This document shows, piece after piece, positions 29,261-38,245 of a stretch of 64,000 nucleotides of DNA. Numbering within the stretch: the stretch's first letter is position 1; each line of letters begins with the position of its first letter. Both the position numbers and the translations under genes were made by a program. The notes under the pieces are model-generated. The model did not search any database. It saw nothing but the letters and a program-made list of their open reading frames with translations, and was not told where the DNA came from. Source of the stretch: Vreelandella nanhaiensis (GTDB taxonomy: Bacteria > Pseudomonadota > Gammaproteobacteria > Pseudomonadales > Halomonadaceae); contig NZ_RZHF01000005.1 of assembly GCF_003990185.1 (NCBI RefSeq), positions 124,001 through 188,000 of the forward strand, written 5' to 3'.

Positions 29261-30658
29261 CTAATAACGAATCCGGCGAACGCGAAAGGCCCGCCCTTTT
29301 AACTTGTCGCGCTCAAGCTTGGCCTGCGCTTTGTCAACGGCTGAGTAGGTGACGGCCACATACGCACTGCGCGCCAGCACCTTGATCTTACCCACCTGAT
29401 CCCCCTTGAGCCCGCCATCGCCGGTTAGCGCGCCCAGAATATCGCCTGGACGCAGTTTGTCCTTCTTGCCGCCCGCTAACTGCAGTGTGGCCATGGGTGG
29501 CTTAAAAGGTGCTGCGTGGGTTGCCTTGGGTAACGCCTCAGTCGTCAGCGGCTCGCCCAGAAGATCCGACAGGCGCTCCAGGCGATAGGTTTCCTGAGGC
29601 GTGACCAGGGTACAGGCGATACCGCTTGCCCCAGCGCGCCCAGTGCGCCCTACTCTGTGAACGTGAACATCCAGTTCGCGGGCAATCTGGTAGTTAAACA
29701 CAGCGTCCAACTGGGCGATATCCAGCCCACGGGCCGCTACATCAGTCGCCACCAGGATCGATGCGCTCTGATTGGCAAAGAGTATCAAAATTCGGTCGCG
29801 ATCTTTCTGCTCAAGATCACCGTGCAGCGCTACGGCACTAAATCCTGAATCCACCAAGCTATCGGCCACCGCCTGGGTTTCACGCTTGGTGTTGCAAAAC
29901 ACCACGCTGGTGGTAGGCCGGTTGACCAGCAGCAGCTGCTTGAGCGCGGCAAAGCGGGCATCTTCGTTGGCAACTTCATAGAAGTGCTGATCAATAGTGG
30001 TGGCATCATGCATTTCGGCCACTTTCACGGTCACAGGGTCCACCATGACGCCACGCGTCATGGTAGCGAGCCCACCGGCCTCCTGCTCATCGGGGAAGGT
30101 TGCGCTAAACAGCAGCGTCTGGCGGTCGGCCGGAGTTTCCGCAATGATCGCATCCAGCGTCGCCTGAAAGCCCATATCCAGCATGCGATCGGCTTCATCC
30201 AGCACCAGCGTACGCAGCGAACCAAGCGTCAGCGATCCTTTGCGCAAGTGCTCATCGATACGTCCAGGCGTACCCACCACAATATGCGCGCCGTGTTCCA
30301 GTGAAGCGAGCTGGGGGCCAAACGGCGCGCCGCCACAAAGTGTTAATATCTTGACGTTGGCCATGGCCCGCGCCAGGCGACGAAGCTCTTCAGCGACCTG
30401 ATCGGCAAGCTCACGAGTGGGGCAAAGCACCAAGCCTTGCACGGCAAACGCCTCAACGCGTAGCTCGGCAAGCAACGCTAAACCAAACGCTGCCGTTTTA
30501 CCCGACCCGGTTTTGGCCTGCGCCAGGACATCGCGCCCGGCAAGCATGGGCGGCAGGCTTTGGGCCTGTACCGGCGTCATCTGGTGATAACCCAGCGATT
30601 CAAGGTTGGTAAGCAGCGCTGCCGGCAAGGCAAGCGATGAGAAGGAAGCGTCTGACAC
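29261..30658 (-). CDS. dbpA: ATP-dependent RNA helicase DbpA
   Basis: 465 residues. DbpA is a DEAD-box helicase that binds hairpin 92 of 23S rRNA and acts in 50S subunit assembly. All motifs are present: Q motif, AQAKTGSGKTAAFGLALL, PTRELADQV, VLDEADRMLDMGF, LFSATFPDE, DVAARGLDI and HRVGRTGRAG. The C-terminal 80 residues form the DbpA RNA-binding domain (GDILGALTGDGGLKGDQVGK). The GTG at 30658 matches the family N-terminus (SDASFSSLALPAALLTNL) and follows an AGGTCC element; a TTG at 30682 would add eight residues. Confidence 0.93.
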   Translation of the reverse strand: MSDASFSSLALPAALLTNLESLGYHQMTPVQAQSLPPMLAGRDVLAQAKTGSGKTAAFGLALLAELRVEAFAVQGLVLCPTRELADQVAEELRRLARAMANVKILTLCGGAPFGPQLASLEHGAHIVVGTPGRIDEHLRKGSLTLGSLRTLVLDEADRMLDMGFQATLDAIIAETPADRQTLLFSATFPDEQEAGGLATMTRGVMVDPVTVKVAEMHDATTIDQHFYEVANEDARFAALKQLLLVNRPTTSVVFCNTKRETQAVADSLVDSGFSAVALHGDLEQKDRDRILILFANQSASILVATDVAARGLDIAQLDAVFNYQIARELDVHVHRVGRTGRAGASGIACTLVTPQETYRLERLSDLLGEPLTTEALPKATHAAPFKPPMATLQLAGGKKDKLRPGDILGALTGDGGLKGDQVGKIKVLARSAYVAVTYSAVDKAQAKLERDKLKGRAFRVRRIRY

Positions 30659-30762
30659 AATAGGACCTGCAGGGCCGTTCAACGGCCAGTAAAAAAATAA
30701 CTAACAAGAATACACATTAATGGGAAGCACCATACCAGAAAGTGCCTATCTCTGCGTGCTTC

Positions 30763-31230
30763 TCATACCGCAAGGGGCACAAAGCCAGCTTTACAAAGGG
30801 CTGCCAGATCACTTGGCGTCAGCTCGATTTCAAGGCCGCGCCGCCCAGCACTGACAAATATAGTGCCAAAGCTTGCAGCCGAAGCATCAATATAGGTGGC
30901 CAAGTGCTTTTTCTGCCCCAGCGGGCTTACCCCACCCAAGACATAACCGGTTGCGCGCTCAACCTCGGCAGGCATCCCCATCACGGCCTTTTTAGCCCCA
31001 GCGGCTTTGGCAATCTGCTTCAGGCCCAGTTGCATGGTGACCGGCACGATGGCTACCGCAAGCGCCTTGCCATCCAGCGTCACGACTAGGGTTTTGAATA
31101 CCTGCTCGGCGGCTACCCCCAATTTTTCAGCGGCTTCCAGGCCGTAGGACTCTGCTGCCGCATCGTGATGGTATTCATGAATTTCAAACGGGATACCTGC
31201 TTTTTTTGCCGTGTTGATGGCTGGTGTCAT
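30763..31230 (-). CDS. ybaK: Cys-tRNA(Pro) deacylase YbaK
   Basis: 155 residues. YbaK/EbsC proteins hydrolyse Cys-tRNA(Pro) made by prolyl-tRNA synthetase misacylation. Diagnostic blocks are AEQVFKTLVVTLDGKALAVA, the catalytic lysine there, MGMPAEVERATGYVLGGVSP and FVSAGRRGLEIELTPSDL. Length is standard. It is divergent from the small DUF3008 gene and lies downstream-convergent to nothing; probably monocistronic. Confidence 0.93.
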   Translation of the reverse strand: MTPAINTAKKAGIPFEIHEYHHDAAAESYGLEAAEKLGVAAEQVFKTLVVTLDGKALAVAIVPVTMQLGLKQIAKAAGAKKAVMGMPAEVERATGYVLGGVSPLGQKKHLATYIDASAASFGTIFVSAGRRGLEIELTPSDLAALCKAGFVPLAV

Positions 31231-31353
31231 GATGCTCTCTTAATTATTAGTAAAAATGGGCAGCGCTCATGGAGGGCTCTGGAAAGCCTGTCCCTGCCTG
31301 CTAGGCTAAATAGCGTAAGCCCTAAAGGGAAGTCAATTGACAGGAGCTTTATT

Positions 31354-31539
31354 ATGCCAGCTACATCGAAAGCCCAGCAAAAAGCAGCAGGTGCCGCGCT
31401 TTCCGCCAAGCGTGGGGAGACCAAGCCAAGCGAGCTTTATGATGCTTCCAAGGAGATGTATGACTCGATGAGCGAAAAAGAGCTTGAAGAGATGGCAAGC
31501 ACCCAGCGTAAAGGTAAACCACAGAAGAAAGGTGATTAA
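31354..31539 (+). CDS. Small DUF3008-type protein
   Basis: 61 residues, highly charged: PATSKAQQKAAGAALSAKRG then ELYDASKEMYDSMSEKELEE and a basic tail QRKGKPQKKGD. This pattern is typical of DUF3008 proteins, small stress-associated proteins of unknown function. A CAGGAGCTTTATT ribosome binding site precedes the ATG at 31354; longer in-frame starts run antisense into ybaK and are rejected. A perfect 16-bp hairpin follows 24 bp after the stop. Confidence 0.85.
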   Translation: MPATSKAQQKAAGAALSAKRGETKPSELYDASKEMYDSMSEKELEEMASTQRKGKPQKKGD

Positions 31540-31562
31540 ATACCATGGATGTTACCGCTTTA

Positions 31563-31599
31563 CAGCATAACGCCAGCTTATCGAGCTGGCGTTATGCTG
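31563..31599. terminator. Bidirectional terminator between DUF3008 gene and lipoprotein gene
   Basis: Perfect 16-bp stem CAGCATAACGCCAGCT (31563-31578) with AGCTGGCGTTATGCTG (31584-31599) and a five-base loop TATCG. It sits between two convergent genes. The U tracts on either side are weak, but the stem is very stable. Confidence 0.75.
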
Positions 31600-31614
31600 A
31601 CTACAGGTTTGCTT

Positions 31615-31884
31615 TTACTGGCAGGGCACGACGCGGCGCAGAGTGTCTTTAGCCCACAGCGTTTGGCCATCCGGCGTGCGGCCATGCTCGTTCCAGCGTT
31701 CGGCGGTTTCCATGCAGTAGGAACCGGCGTCTTCTGTACGCGGGTCGGCATTGGCAGGGCGCTCCCCACCAATCCGGATCACATCGGGATTATTCGTCGT
31801 GTAGCGGGGAGCAACAGTAGAACTTGCGCAGCCAGCAACCAGAACGGTCGCAAGCAGCACGGGCAAACAGCGGCGCAGTGGCAT
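31615..31884 (-). CDS. Small predicted lipoprotein
   Basis: 89 residues. The N-terminus RRCLPVLLATVLVAGCASS has a signal peptide with the lipobox LVAGC, so the mature protein would be lipid-anchored at that cysteine. The rest (residues about 25-89) is unremarkable with two further cysteines (GSYCMETAERWNEHG and terminal VVPCQ) that could form a disulphide. The ATG at 31884 is chosen because it starts the signal peptide. Function unknown. Convergent with the DUF3008 gene. Confidence 0.75.
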   Translation of the reverse strand: MPLRRCLPVLLATVLVAGCASSTVAPRYTTNNPDVIRIGGERPANADPRTEDAGSYCMETAERWNEHGRTPDGQTLWAKDTLRRVVPCQ

Positions 31885-31996
31885 GTTTTGTAAACCCTCA
31901 AAATGCAATGTAAGGCCGACATCATTTGTCGGTAGCGCTAGATAGCATTCCGCTCTCATAACGTCAATCTTTTTACTTGCAGGCTTATGGGGCGGC

Positions 31997-32863
31997 TTAC
32001 GTAGTAACCAAGGTGATACTGGTAATGGGGCGTAAATTACGCTGTATGCAATGCTGCTCAACGCTTTCCACAATTTCTTCGGCATCGTCTATTTGCTGTT
32101 TGTCGAGCTGTATATCCACCATCAGGAAACTACCCACCTGAGCCAGGCGCACATCGTCACTGGCAATATCAAAATCAGCGACTTCCTCTACCATGTCCTG
32201 ACGAATGCTGCCCATGGGTTCGCCAAACATCAGCTCGCGCAGCGCCCCGCGCACCATACGGACCGGCATGGGCAAAAAGTAGCCCGCGATAATCAGTACC
32301 ATTACTGGGTCGGCAAACCGCGCGTAGCTGGCCCAAGGGGTCAGGGTTAGCAGCCAAGTCAGCGCAAAGCCGAACATGACCGCTGCGCTCAGGCCCGTGT
32401 CCATCTGCCACTGGCGCAACTCGGCCGCCAGCAACGACGATTGGGCAATACGGGCGTAGCGCTTCAACCAACGCCAGGTCAATAAACAGCCGGCGACATT
32501 CACGATACTAAACAGCATGGCAAGATCGAGCGTTACCATACGCCCGCCCTTAAGCAGGCTCCACACCGCTGAGACCAGCGAAAATAGACACACCAGCGCA
32601 ATCACCACGCCTTTGAGCAGCACGGCTAGCGGTTCTACCGTCAGCCGCCCAAAGGGGTAGTGATCATCCGCCGGTTTACGGGCATGTTGCAAGGCGAGCA
32701 GGGAAAGCGATGCCAGGGCAAGACTCAATAGCGAATAGCCACTATCGAACAAAATGGTGATTGAACCGCTGGCCAATCCCAAGACCAAGCCAGATAGCGC
32801 AAAAAGGCTTGCCGAAATGGCTGAAAATCTAAGCGCGCGGCGCTCGGCAATAAAGGGGGTCAC
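31997..32863 (-). CDS. Cation diffusion facilitator family transporter
   Basis: 288 residues with six transmembrane helices and a cytoplasmic C-terminal domain. Metal-site residues appear in ILFDSGYSLLSLALASLSL and in QMDTGLSAAVMFGFAL, and the YPFGRLTVEPLAVLLKG segment is conserved in the family. It exports divalent metals such as zinc, iron or manganese, or is a member of the group with unclear specificity. It is divergent from a LysR gene with a small dyad in the gap, which suggests joint control. Confidence 0.88.
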   Translation of the reverse strand: MTPFIAERRALRFSAISASLFALSGLVLGLASGSITILFDSGYSLLSLALASLSLLALQHARKPADDHYPFGRLTVEPLAVLLKGVVIALVCLFSLVSAVWSLLKGGRMVTLDLAMLFSIVNVAGCLLTWRWLKRYARIAQSSLLAAELRQWQMDTGLSAAVMFGFALTWLLTLTPWASYARFADPVMVLIIAGYFLPMPVRMVRGALRELMFGEPMGSIRQDMVEEVADFDIASDDVRLAQVGSFLMVDIQLDKQQIDDAEEIVESVEQHCIQRNLRPITSITLVTT

Positions 32864-32916
32864 GCTGAAAACTCCATATCAAGGTGGAATAAGTAAGTAG
32901 AAAAACGTGCCGCATA

Positions 32917-32932
32917 TTAGCGTGTGTGCTAA
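32917..32932. promoter_or_regulatory. Candidate LysR binding dyad
   Basis: TTAGCGTGTGTGCTAA: five-base arms TTAGC/GCTAA spaced by six, a T-N11-A pattern typical of LysR boxes. It is in the 124-bp gap between divergent cation-transporter and LysR genes. Single short dyad, so low confidence. Confidence 0.35.
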
Positions 32933-32987
32933 CGTTAAACGAATCGCTCAGCGCTAAAAAGGTTGGCGCTTAATCTGAGGCTTCGCT

Positions 32988-33857
32988 ATGCGTGCTGAAC
33001 AAGTTCAAGCGTTTGTTGAGGTCACCGAGCATGGTTCGTTTGCCGCGGCGGCCCGGCAGTCAGGCATAAAACGTAGCACGCTAAGCGCAGCTGTCCATGC
33101 GCTGGAAGACAGCCTAGGGGTGGCGCTGTTCGAGCGCTCGGGTAATAGCCTGACGCTTACGGCAGTGGGGGAAAGCGTGCTCCCCGACTGCTACCGGCTG
33201 CTGACCAGCGCCAGCCGCATCAAGAAACACTGCCACCAGCATTTGCAAGGTGTCGAGAATCAGCTGTGCATCGCTCGCGACGATGCCTTGCCTGAGGCGT
33301 TCTGGCGTCAGGTGATGCACGATCTAAAACAGCAATTCCCACTCACCGCGATATCGGTCTATCTCGTTCCTCCTCAGGAACACAGCCAGTTTATTTTGCG
33401 CCAGACCGTGGATATCGCCTTTGGCCTTTATACCACTGAAGGCGTGGTGGCCAACGCGTCCAATTTAGCCCCGGTGGGCATGCGCCTGGTTGCCTCGCCC
33501 CAACATCCGTTAAGCAGGTTACCCAACGTTAACCGTGATGATCTGGCCCAGTATACCCAGGTATGCCTGACCCACATACAGGAGGACAAACTGGTTAGCG
33601 AGGCGCTATTTTCCGCTAACTACCTGGGTTTCACCATGTTTGAGGTAATTCGCGATGCGGTGATTAACGGAACAGGCTGGGCGCTACTGCCCCACCCACT
33701 GGTCAAGGAAGCGCTGGAAAGTAAACGGCTTTGCACGTTAAACCATGATCTTGCGCTGGACAGCCATTATTACCGCTACGTTGAAGGCGAAAATCTAGGC
33801 GTTGTCGCGACCGCTCTGCTAAATAATGTGGCACGCTTTCTGGGGAATACCCGCTGA
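32988..33857 (+). CDS. LysR family transcriptional regulator
   Basis: 289 residues. The N-terminal helix-turn-helix reads AFVEVTEHGSFAAAARQSGI, then RSTLSAAVHALEDSLGVALF with ERSGNSLTLTAVGES. The rest is a LysR substrate-binding domain. It begins MRAEQVQAF, standard for the family. Effector unknown. It is divergent from the cation diffusion facilitator gene, the most likely target. Confidence 0.9.
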   Translation: MRAEQVQAFVEVTEHGSFAAAARQSGIKRSTLSAAVHALEDSLGVALFERSGNSLTLTAVGESVLPDCYRLLTSASRIKKHCHQHLQGVENQLCIARDDALPEAFWRQVMHDLKQQFPLTAISVYLVPPQEHSQFILRQTVDIAFGLYTTEGVVANASNLAPVGMRLVASPQHPLSRLPNVNRDDLAQYTQVCLTHIQEDKLVSEALFSANYLGFTMFEVIRDAVINGTGWALLPHPLVKEALESKRLCTLNHDLALDSHYYRYVEGENLGVVATALLNNVARFLGNTR

Positions 33858-34036
33858 TCGAAACGCTATTGAAATATAGCAGTGGAAAAAAACACAATTG
33901 CCTTCCACGCTATAAAAAAGTGCCACAGAAGGAGACTCAAGGACACGCCAGAGAAACGACACAGGCAAGTGTCATCTAGGCGTAAGATGTAACTGCCAGT
34001 GTCGATGTTGCCGTCAACCAAGGAGTTATATCCACG

Positions 34037-35446
34037 ATGGTAAGACTCGATAAGAAAGCGACTAGGCTTTATGTCCTGGACACCAATGTTCTGATTCATG
34101 ACCCCGCTGCGCTCTATCACTTTGACGAGCATGACGTGGTTATCCCCATGACTGTCCTTGAGGAGCTGGATAAGCACAAAAACGGAATTCGGGAAATCGC
34201 CCGTACGGCGCGGCAAATCAGCCGTACGCTCTCTGACCTCACTAACCAAGTCACTTTTGACGAAATTCAACGCGGCATTCCCATCCCCCGGATCAGTGGG
34301 GAAACGGGGCACCTGCACTTTTTGTGTTACAACGACCTGAAACCGCTTGACGCATTAGACGATAGCCCCGATAACCGCATTTTGGCTGAAACCTGCCGCC
34401 TGCGCGATGAGCGCCCTGACGCATCCGTCATTCTGATTACCAAAGATATTAACCTGCGCGTAAAAGCCGCGGCACTCAAGGTGCCCGTGGAGGATTACCT
34501 TAACGACCGGGCATTCTCAGACAGTGATGCCATGATCGAAGGCGCACAGATATATGCCGAAGCCGGGCATGACGGTGCGTCACTCTGGGAAGCCTTGAAT
34601 GTCGATGTCACTGTGGAGCGCGTAGGTCACCAGACGTTTTATCAGCTAAGTGGTGATATGCCCCGCCACTGGCACTTGGGCATGCTGGTATCCGATAGCG
34701 AAAACGGCGCCGAGTTTGAAGCCATTATTCGCGAGCTCTCCTCCTCTTCCGCTCGCCTGCAGCTGTTGACCAACTATCGCCACCATGCGGGTGTCTGGGG
34801 GGTTCATGCCCACGACAGCCGCCAGAATTTTACTCTTAACCTGCTAATGGATCCGGACATTGACCTGGTGACTATAGCTGGCAATGCGGGGACGGGTAAA
34901 ACCTTCATGACGCTTGCGGCAGCTTTTCAGCAAACCCTGGACGCCAAACTGTTCGAACGGATCGTATTTACCCGCGCACCGATTCCCATGGGCGAGGATA
35001 TCGGCTTTCTGCCGGGCACCGAGGAGGAGAAAATGTCGCCGTGGATGGGTGCCTTCCACGACAATATGGATAACCTGCTACGCAACGAGGAGGGTGAATC
35101 AACGTGGGATAACGGCGCCACACGCCAGCTGATTGGCTCGCGGGTACAAATTCGCTCACCCAGCTTTATGCGCGGACGTACCTTGAACGACACCTTTTTG
35201 ATTATCGATGAGGCACAAAACTTTACCCCCAAACAACTTAAATCACTGGTGACCCGGGCCGGGCGTAACACCAAGATTGTCTGTTTAGGCAACGTCGGCC
35301 AGATCGACACGCCCTACCTCACCGCCAACACCTGCGGCATGGCGGCGGTAGTGGAGCGCTTTCGTGACTGGCCCCACGCAGGCCATATCACCCTGAAAAG
35401 CGTAGAGCGCTCGCGCTTGGCCCTGGCCGCCGAAGAATTGCTGTAA
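34037..35446 (+). CDS. phoH: PhoH family protein with N-terminal PIN domain
   Basis: 469 residues. Residues about 10-140 are a PIN-type nuclease domain (RLYVLDTNVLIHDPAALYHF with catalytic Asp, and DVVIPMTVLEELDKHKNGI). Residues about 250-460 are the PhoH ATPase/helicase: GNAGTGKTFMTLAAAFQQTL (Walker A) and DTFLIIDEAQNFTPKQLKSL (Walker B). PIN-PhoH proteins are ATP-dependent RNA-unwinding and RNA-cleaving enzymes. Length is typical. Ends in a GC-rich terminator. Confidence 0.92.
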   Translation: MVRLDKKATRLYVLDTNVLIHDPAALYHFDEHDVVIPMTVLEELDKHKNGIREIARTARQISRTLSDLTNQVTFDEIQRGIPIPRISGETGHLHFLCYNDLKPLDALDDSPDNRILAETCRLRDERPDASVILITKDINLRVKAAALKVPVEDYLNDRAFSDSDAMIEGAQIYAEAGHDGASLWEALNVDVTVERVGHQTFYQLSGDMPRHWHLGMLVSDSENGAEFEAIIRELSSSSARLQLLTNYRHHAGVWGVHAHDSRQNFTLNLLMDPDIDLVTIAGNAGTGKTFMTLAAAFQQTLDAKLFERIVFTRAPIPMGEDIGFLPGTEEEKMSPWMGAFHDNMDNLLRNEEGESTWDNGATRQLIGSRVQIRSPSFMRGRTLNDTFLIIDEAQNFTPKQLKSLVTRAGRNTKIVCLGNVGQIDTPYLTANTCGMAAVVERFRDWPHAGHITLKSVERSRLALAAEELL

Positions 35447-35468
35447 TCTGAAGGCTTTGAGCGAACAC

Positions 35469-35497
35469 AAACCCGCCCGCCTAGCGCTGGCGGGTTT
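35469..35497 (+). terminator. Rho-independent terminator after phoH
   Basis: AAACCCGCC (35469-35477) pairs with GGCGGGTTT (35489-35497), followed by CTTCTTCG on the plus strand. The distal arm overlaps the last codons of the convergent yihY-like gene, so the hairpin serves as both terminator and coding sequence. Confidence 0.65.
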
Positions 35498-36476
35498 CTT
35501 CTTCGTCATTCCAAGGGCTTTCAATGCCTATCGTATCGGCGGCAAAGGCTTCACGTTCACCTAGCGGACGCTCCTCACCTACGGTGGTATCCCTATAGGT
35601 TTGGCGCTCCATCTCACTATTTACTTCTGCGCCAAGTAATACCACAAATGCAGAAAGCCAAAACCACATCATCAGTGCCACCACGGCGCCCAGGGAGCCA
35701 TACAGCTCGCTGAAACTTGAAAAGTAGCGCACGTAAAGTGACAGCCCGCCCGACCCCAACAGCCACAATAGCGTCGCCAACATCGTGCCATAGCTTAACC
35801 AGCGCCACTGTGCCGAGCGCCGGTAGGGCGCGAAGCGATATAGTAAGGCAATCAAGAAACTCATGATGATGAGCAGCGCCGGCCAGCGTAGCCACTTCAG
35901 CACGCTATCTACAGGCGACTCAATCATTAAGCTGTCTACTACGGCAGGCACCACCGCGATAAAGCCAAGCGACAGCAGCGTCATACCAATCAGCCCGAAG
36001 GTCAGCAGGGTAAGCACCACACCACGCCAAAAAATCGGCCGCTTCTCCCGCTCGCCGTACACTACATTAAGCCCAATCACCAGTACGCCTACCGCCTTGG
36101 AAGCAATAAACATGGCGACCAACAACCCTATCAGCGCCGCCATGCCACTACCGGGTTTCGTACTCTCAATTACCTGCTGCGCCTGCTGATCAATCAGGTT
36201 GGCGGCGTCGGGTGGCATAAAGCGGCTTATCTCATAAAGCTGCTGTCCCGCTTCCACTGGATCAAATAGCAGTCCCCATAGTGAAATGACCGCCGCTATA
36301 GTAGGGAACAGGGCAAGCAGCGCATAAAAGGCAACGCCTGCTGCAAGGATGGTGATACGATCGCGTTTGGCGGCCCGCAGCATACGCCACACGATATCAG
36401 ACCACCCCCGGCGCGTAATTTCCTCTGGCTTCTCGGCACGCCGTCCTCGATGGTTCGGTGAATTCCCGTGACTCAT
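35481..36476 (-). CDS. YihY/BrkB family membrane protein
   Basis: 331 residues with about six transmembrane helices. The family blocks are ILAAGVAFYALLALFPTIAA, AQQVIESTKPGSGMAAL and LIALLYRFAPYRRSAQWRWL, with LYGSLGAVVALMMWFWLSAF near the end. YihY proteins are inner-membrane proteins of debated function, once mislabelled tRNA-processing RNase BN. The ATG at 36476 overlaps the TAA of the antiporter-like subunit upstream (TAATG), placing it as the last gene of that operon. The C-terminal 60 residues are acidic and cytosolic. Confidence 0.9.
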   Translation of the reverse strand: MSHGNSPNHRGRRAEKPEEITRRGWSDIVWRMLRAAKRDRITILAAGVAFYALLALFPTIAAVISLWGLLFDPVEAGQQLYEISRFMPPDAANLIDQQAQQVIESTKPGSGMAALIGLLVAMFIASKAVGVLVIGLNVVYGEREKRPIFWRGVVLTLLTFGLIGMTLLSLGFIAVVPAVVDSLMIESPVDSVLKWLRWPALLIIMSFLIALLYRFAPYRRSAQWRWLSYGTMLATLLWLLGSGGLSLYVRYFSSFSELYGSLGAVVALMMWFWLSAFVVLLGAEVNSEMERQTYRDTTVGEERPLGEREAFAADTIGIESPWNDEEETRQR

Positions 36477-38245
36477 TACGCCCCTTCCCAAATTAGCAAC
36501 AGTGCCAGTACGACGGCTAGCGCCATCATCAAACCGCTCGTATGGTGGCGCATCCAGCTTTCCACCGCCGTTAGTTGAGTTAAGCGCCCCATGACCCGCT
36601 TTTCAATGGCTAAAGTGGCATTAACACTCGCCGCTTTAATACCATTACACCACTGCCCCACCCCCCTTATGGCTACCAGGACGTTTTGCGCAAGCCAAGC
36701 ATAAAGCCACCATAAATCGCCGGCAGGCGGTATGCCAATGCGTAAATGACGCGTTAGCCACCCGCCAAGCCATACCGCCATTACCCCCACCGGCAGCGGC
36801 CACATCAGGCTGATCCACTCTTTTAGCGGTGGTAGAGCAACACTGCCCTCAGGAAGCGGTAGCCACAGCGGTGTCACAAGAGCTGCCGTTAGCGCGGCAA
36901 GCCAAGCGCCCCACTGCGCTGCATGACTGCCGCCTGCATGGCGCTGTTGCCACTGGCGCCAGAGACTCACGCTTACCAGCGCCGAGGTGCCGATAGCGGC
37001 CCAAGTTAACAGCGTAATCAAGGACTCGTGATGCATCTCATATAAAGCGCTTTTTACGGTCCATTTGCTGATCATGCCTGCGCCAAATGCCCCGGTAAGC
37101 GATACGGCAGGCAGTGCCAGCAAGACCCAAACGAGCGCTGTTGGCCAGCGAGGCAGGTGTTCACTGATGCTGGTACCCATAAAGAGCGCGCCCTTGGCAA
37201 GGGCGTGATGGGCTGCAAACAGCACTACGCCCGGCAGTAGCAAAGGCCACACTTCGGGCGCGGCGAGCCCCATGGCAACCATGGCAGTCAGCATACCCAT
37301 CTGGCTTATGCTTGAATACGCCAGTACCGCCTTAGGATGACGCTGCCAAACCCCATAGAGCGCTGCGCCAAACGCTGCGGCTAACCCGGCGATCAGCATG
37401 ATCTCTCCCAACCGGGTTAGTTCAGGCGAAAGTGATGTCTCCCCCAAAGGCAGTACGTATAACCAGCCCAGCAGCCCCGCCTTGATCATTGCGCCACTTA
37501 GCACGGCGCTGGCCGGTGCCGGGGCGGCCGGGTGCGCCAGTGGCAGCCATACATGCAGACCAATAACGCCCGCTTTAACGCCCAACCCAAGCCAGAGCAG
37601 GGCCGCCATGAGTGCACCGTGCTCAGCACTAGCGATGCCTTCACGTACGCCCTCAAGCAGCACGCTCTGCGCGACGCCTGCCGCCCATAACAGTCCACCC
37701 AGGATTAATCCCTCCCCCAGCACGGCCATAATCAAATAGGCCCGGGCTCCCAACTTCGCCTCATCCGTGCCGGTATGCACCACTAAGGCATAGGCTGCAA
37801 ACGTCATCAGCGCAAAGCCCAGATAAAAACTGGCGATATCCTGAGCAATAATCAGCAGTACATTACCCAGCAAAGTGAGCGGCCATAAAAGCGTTAGACG
37901 CAATAAACGGCGCTCAGCACTACTATCGCCAACCTGTGCCTTGGCCTGCTCCTTTGCCAAGTAACCGCGGGCATGCACGGCGGCAAAGCTCCACAGCAGC
38001 GTGGTAAAGGCAAGCCAGGGGCGGCTAAGCGCATCGAGCGACCACTGCCCCCCCAGCATCCAGATATCGATTACCCACTGTGCTTCGCCTGCGTAAGCCA
38101 ATAAAAACGATGGCCATGCAGCACTCACCCACCACCAGGATAAATAGCGCCGCTGGGATGCGGGGGCACGGTATGCCTGCCAGACACCGGCAAGGGCGAC
38201 ACACAGTGGCCAGCAAAGCGCGAATATCAACAGCAGGTTAATCAT
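36476..38245 (-). CDS. Complex I/Mrp-type antiporter subunit lacking the TM5 glutamate
   Basis: 589 residues with about 14-16 membrane helices, in the NuoL/M/N-MrpA/D family. The transmembrane-7 and -8 lysines are present (LGVKAGVIGLHVWLPLAHPA; VLSGAMIKAGLLGWL), and the last lysine in MISKWTVKSAL. The conserved TM5 glutamate of proton-pumping members is replaced: DIASFYLGFALMTFAAYALV has alanine at about residue 145, where the neighbouring paralogues have glutamate. The ATG at 38245 overlaps the upstream stop by four bases. It is longer at the C-terminus than the two paralogues. Confidence 0.85.
   Translation of the reverse strand: MINLLLIFALCWPLCVALAGVWQAYRAPASQRRYLSWWWVSAAWPSFLLAYAGEAQWVIDIWMLGGQWSLDALSRPWLAFTTLLWSFAAVHARGYLAKEQAKAQVGDSSAERRLLRLTLLWPLTLLGNVLLIIAQDIASFYLGFALMTFAAYALVVHTGTDEAKLGARAYLIMAVLGEGLILGGLLWAAGVAQSVLLEGVREGIASAEHGALMAALLWLGLGVKAGVIGLHVWLPLAHPAAPAPASAVLSGAMIKAGLLGWLYVLPLGETSLSPELTRLGEIMLIAGLAAAFGAALYGVWQRHPKAVLAYSSISQMGMLTAMVAMGLAAPEVWPLLLPGVVLFAAHHALAKGALFMGTSISEHLPRWPTALVWVLLALPAVSLTGAFGAGMISKWTVKSALYEMHHESLITLLTWAAIGTSALVSVSLWRQWQQRHAGGSHAAQWGAWLAALTAALVTPLWLPLPEGSVALPPLKEWISLMWPLPVGVMAVWLGGWLTRHLRIGIPPAGDLWWLYAWLAQNVLVAIRGVGQWCNGIKAASVNATLAIEKRVMGRLTQLTAVESWMRHHTSGLMMALAVVLALLLIWEGA

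Noticed and set aside
31165..31353. N-terminal extension of the DUF3008 gene
   Set aside because: It would be antisense to ybaK; a strong ribosome binding site and family start are at 31354.
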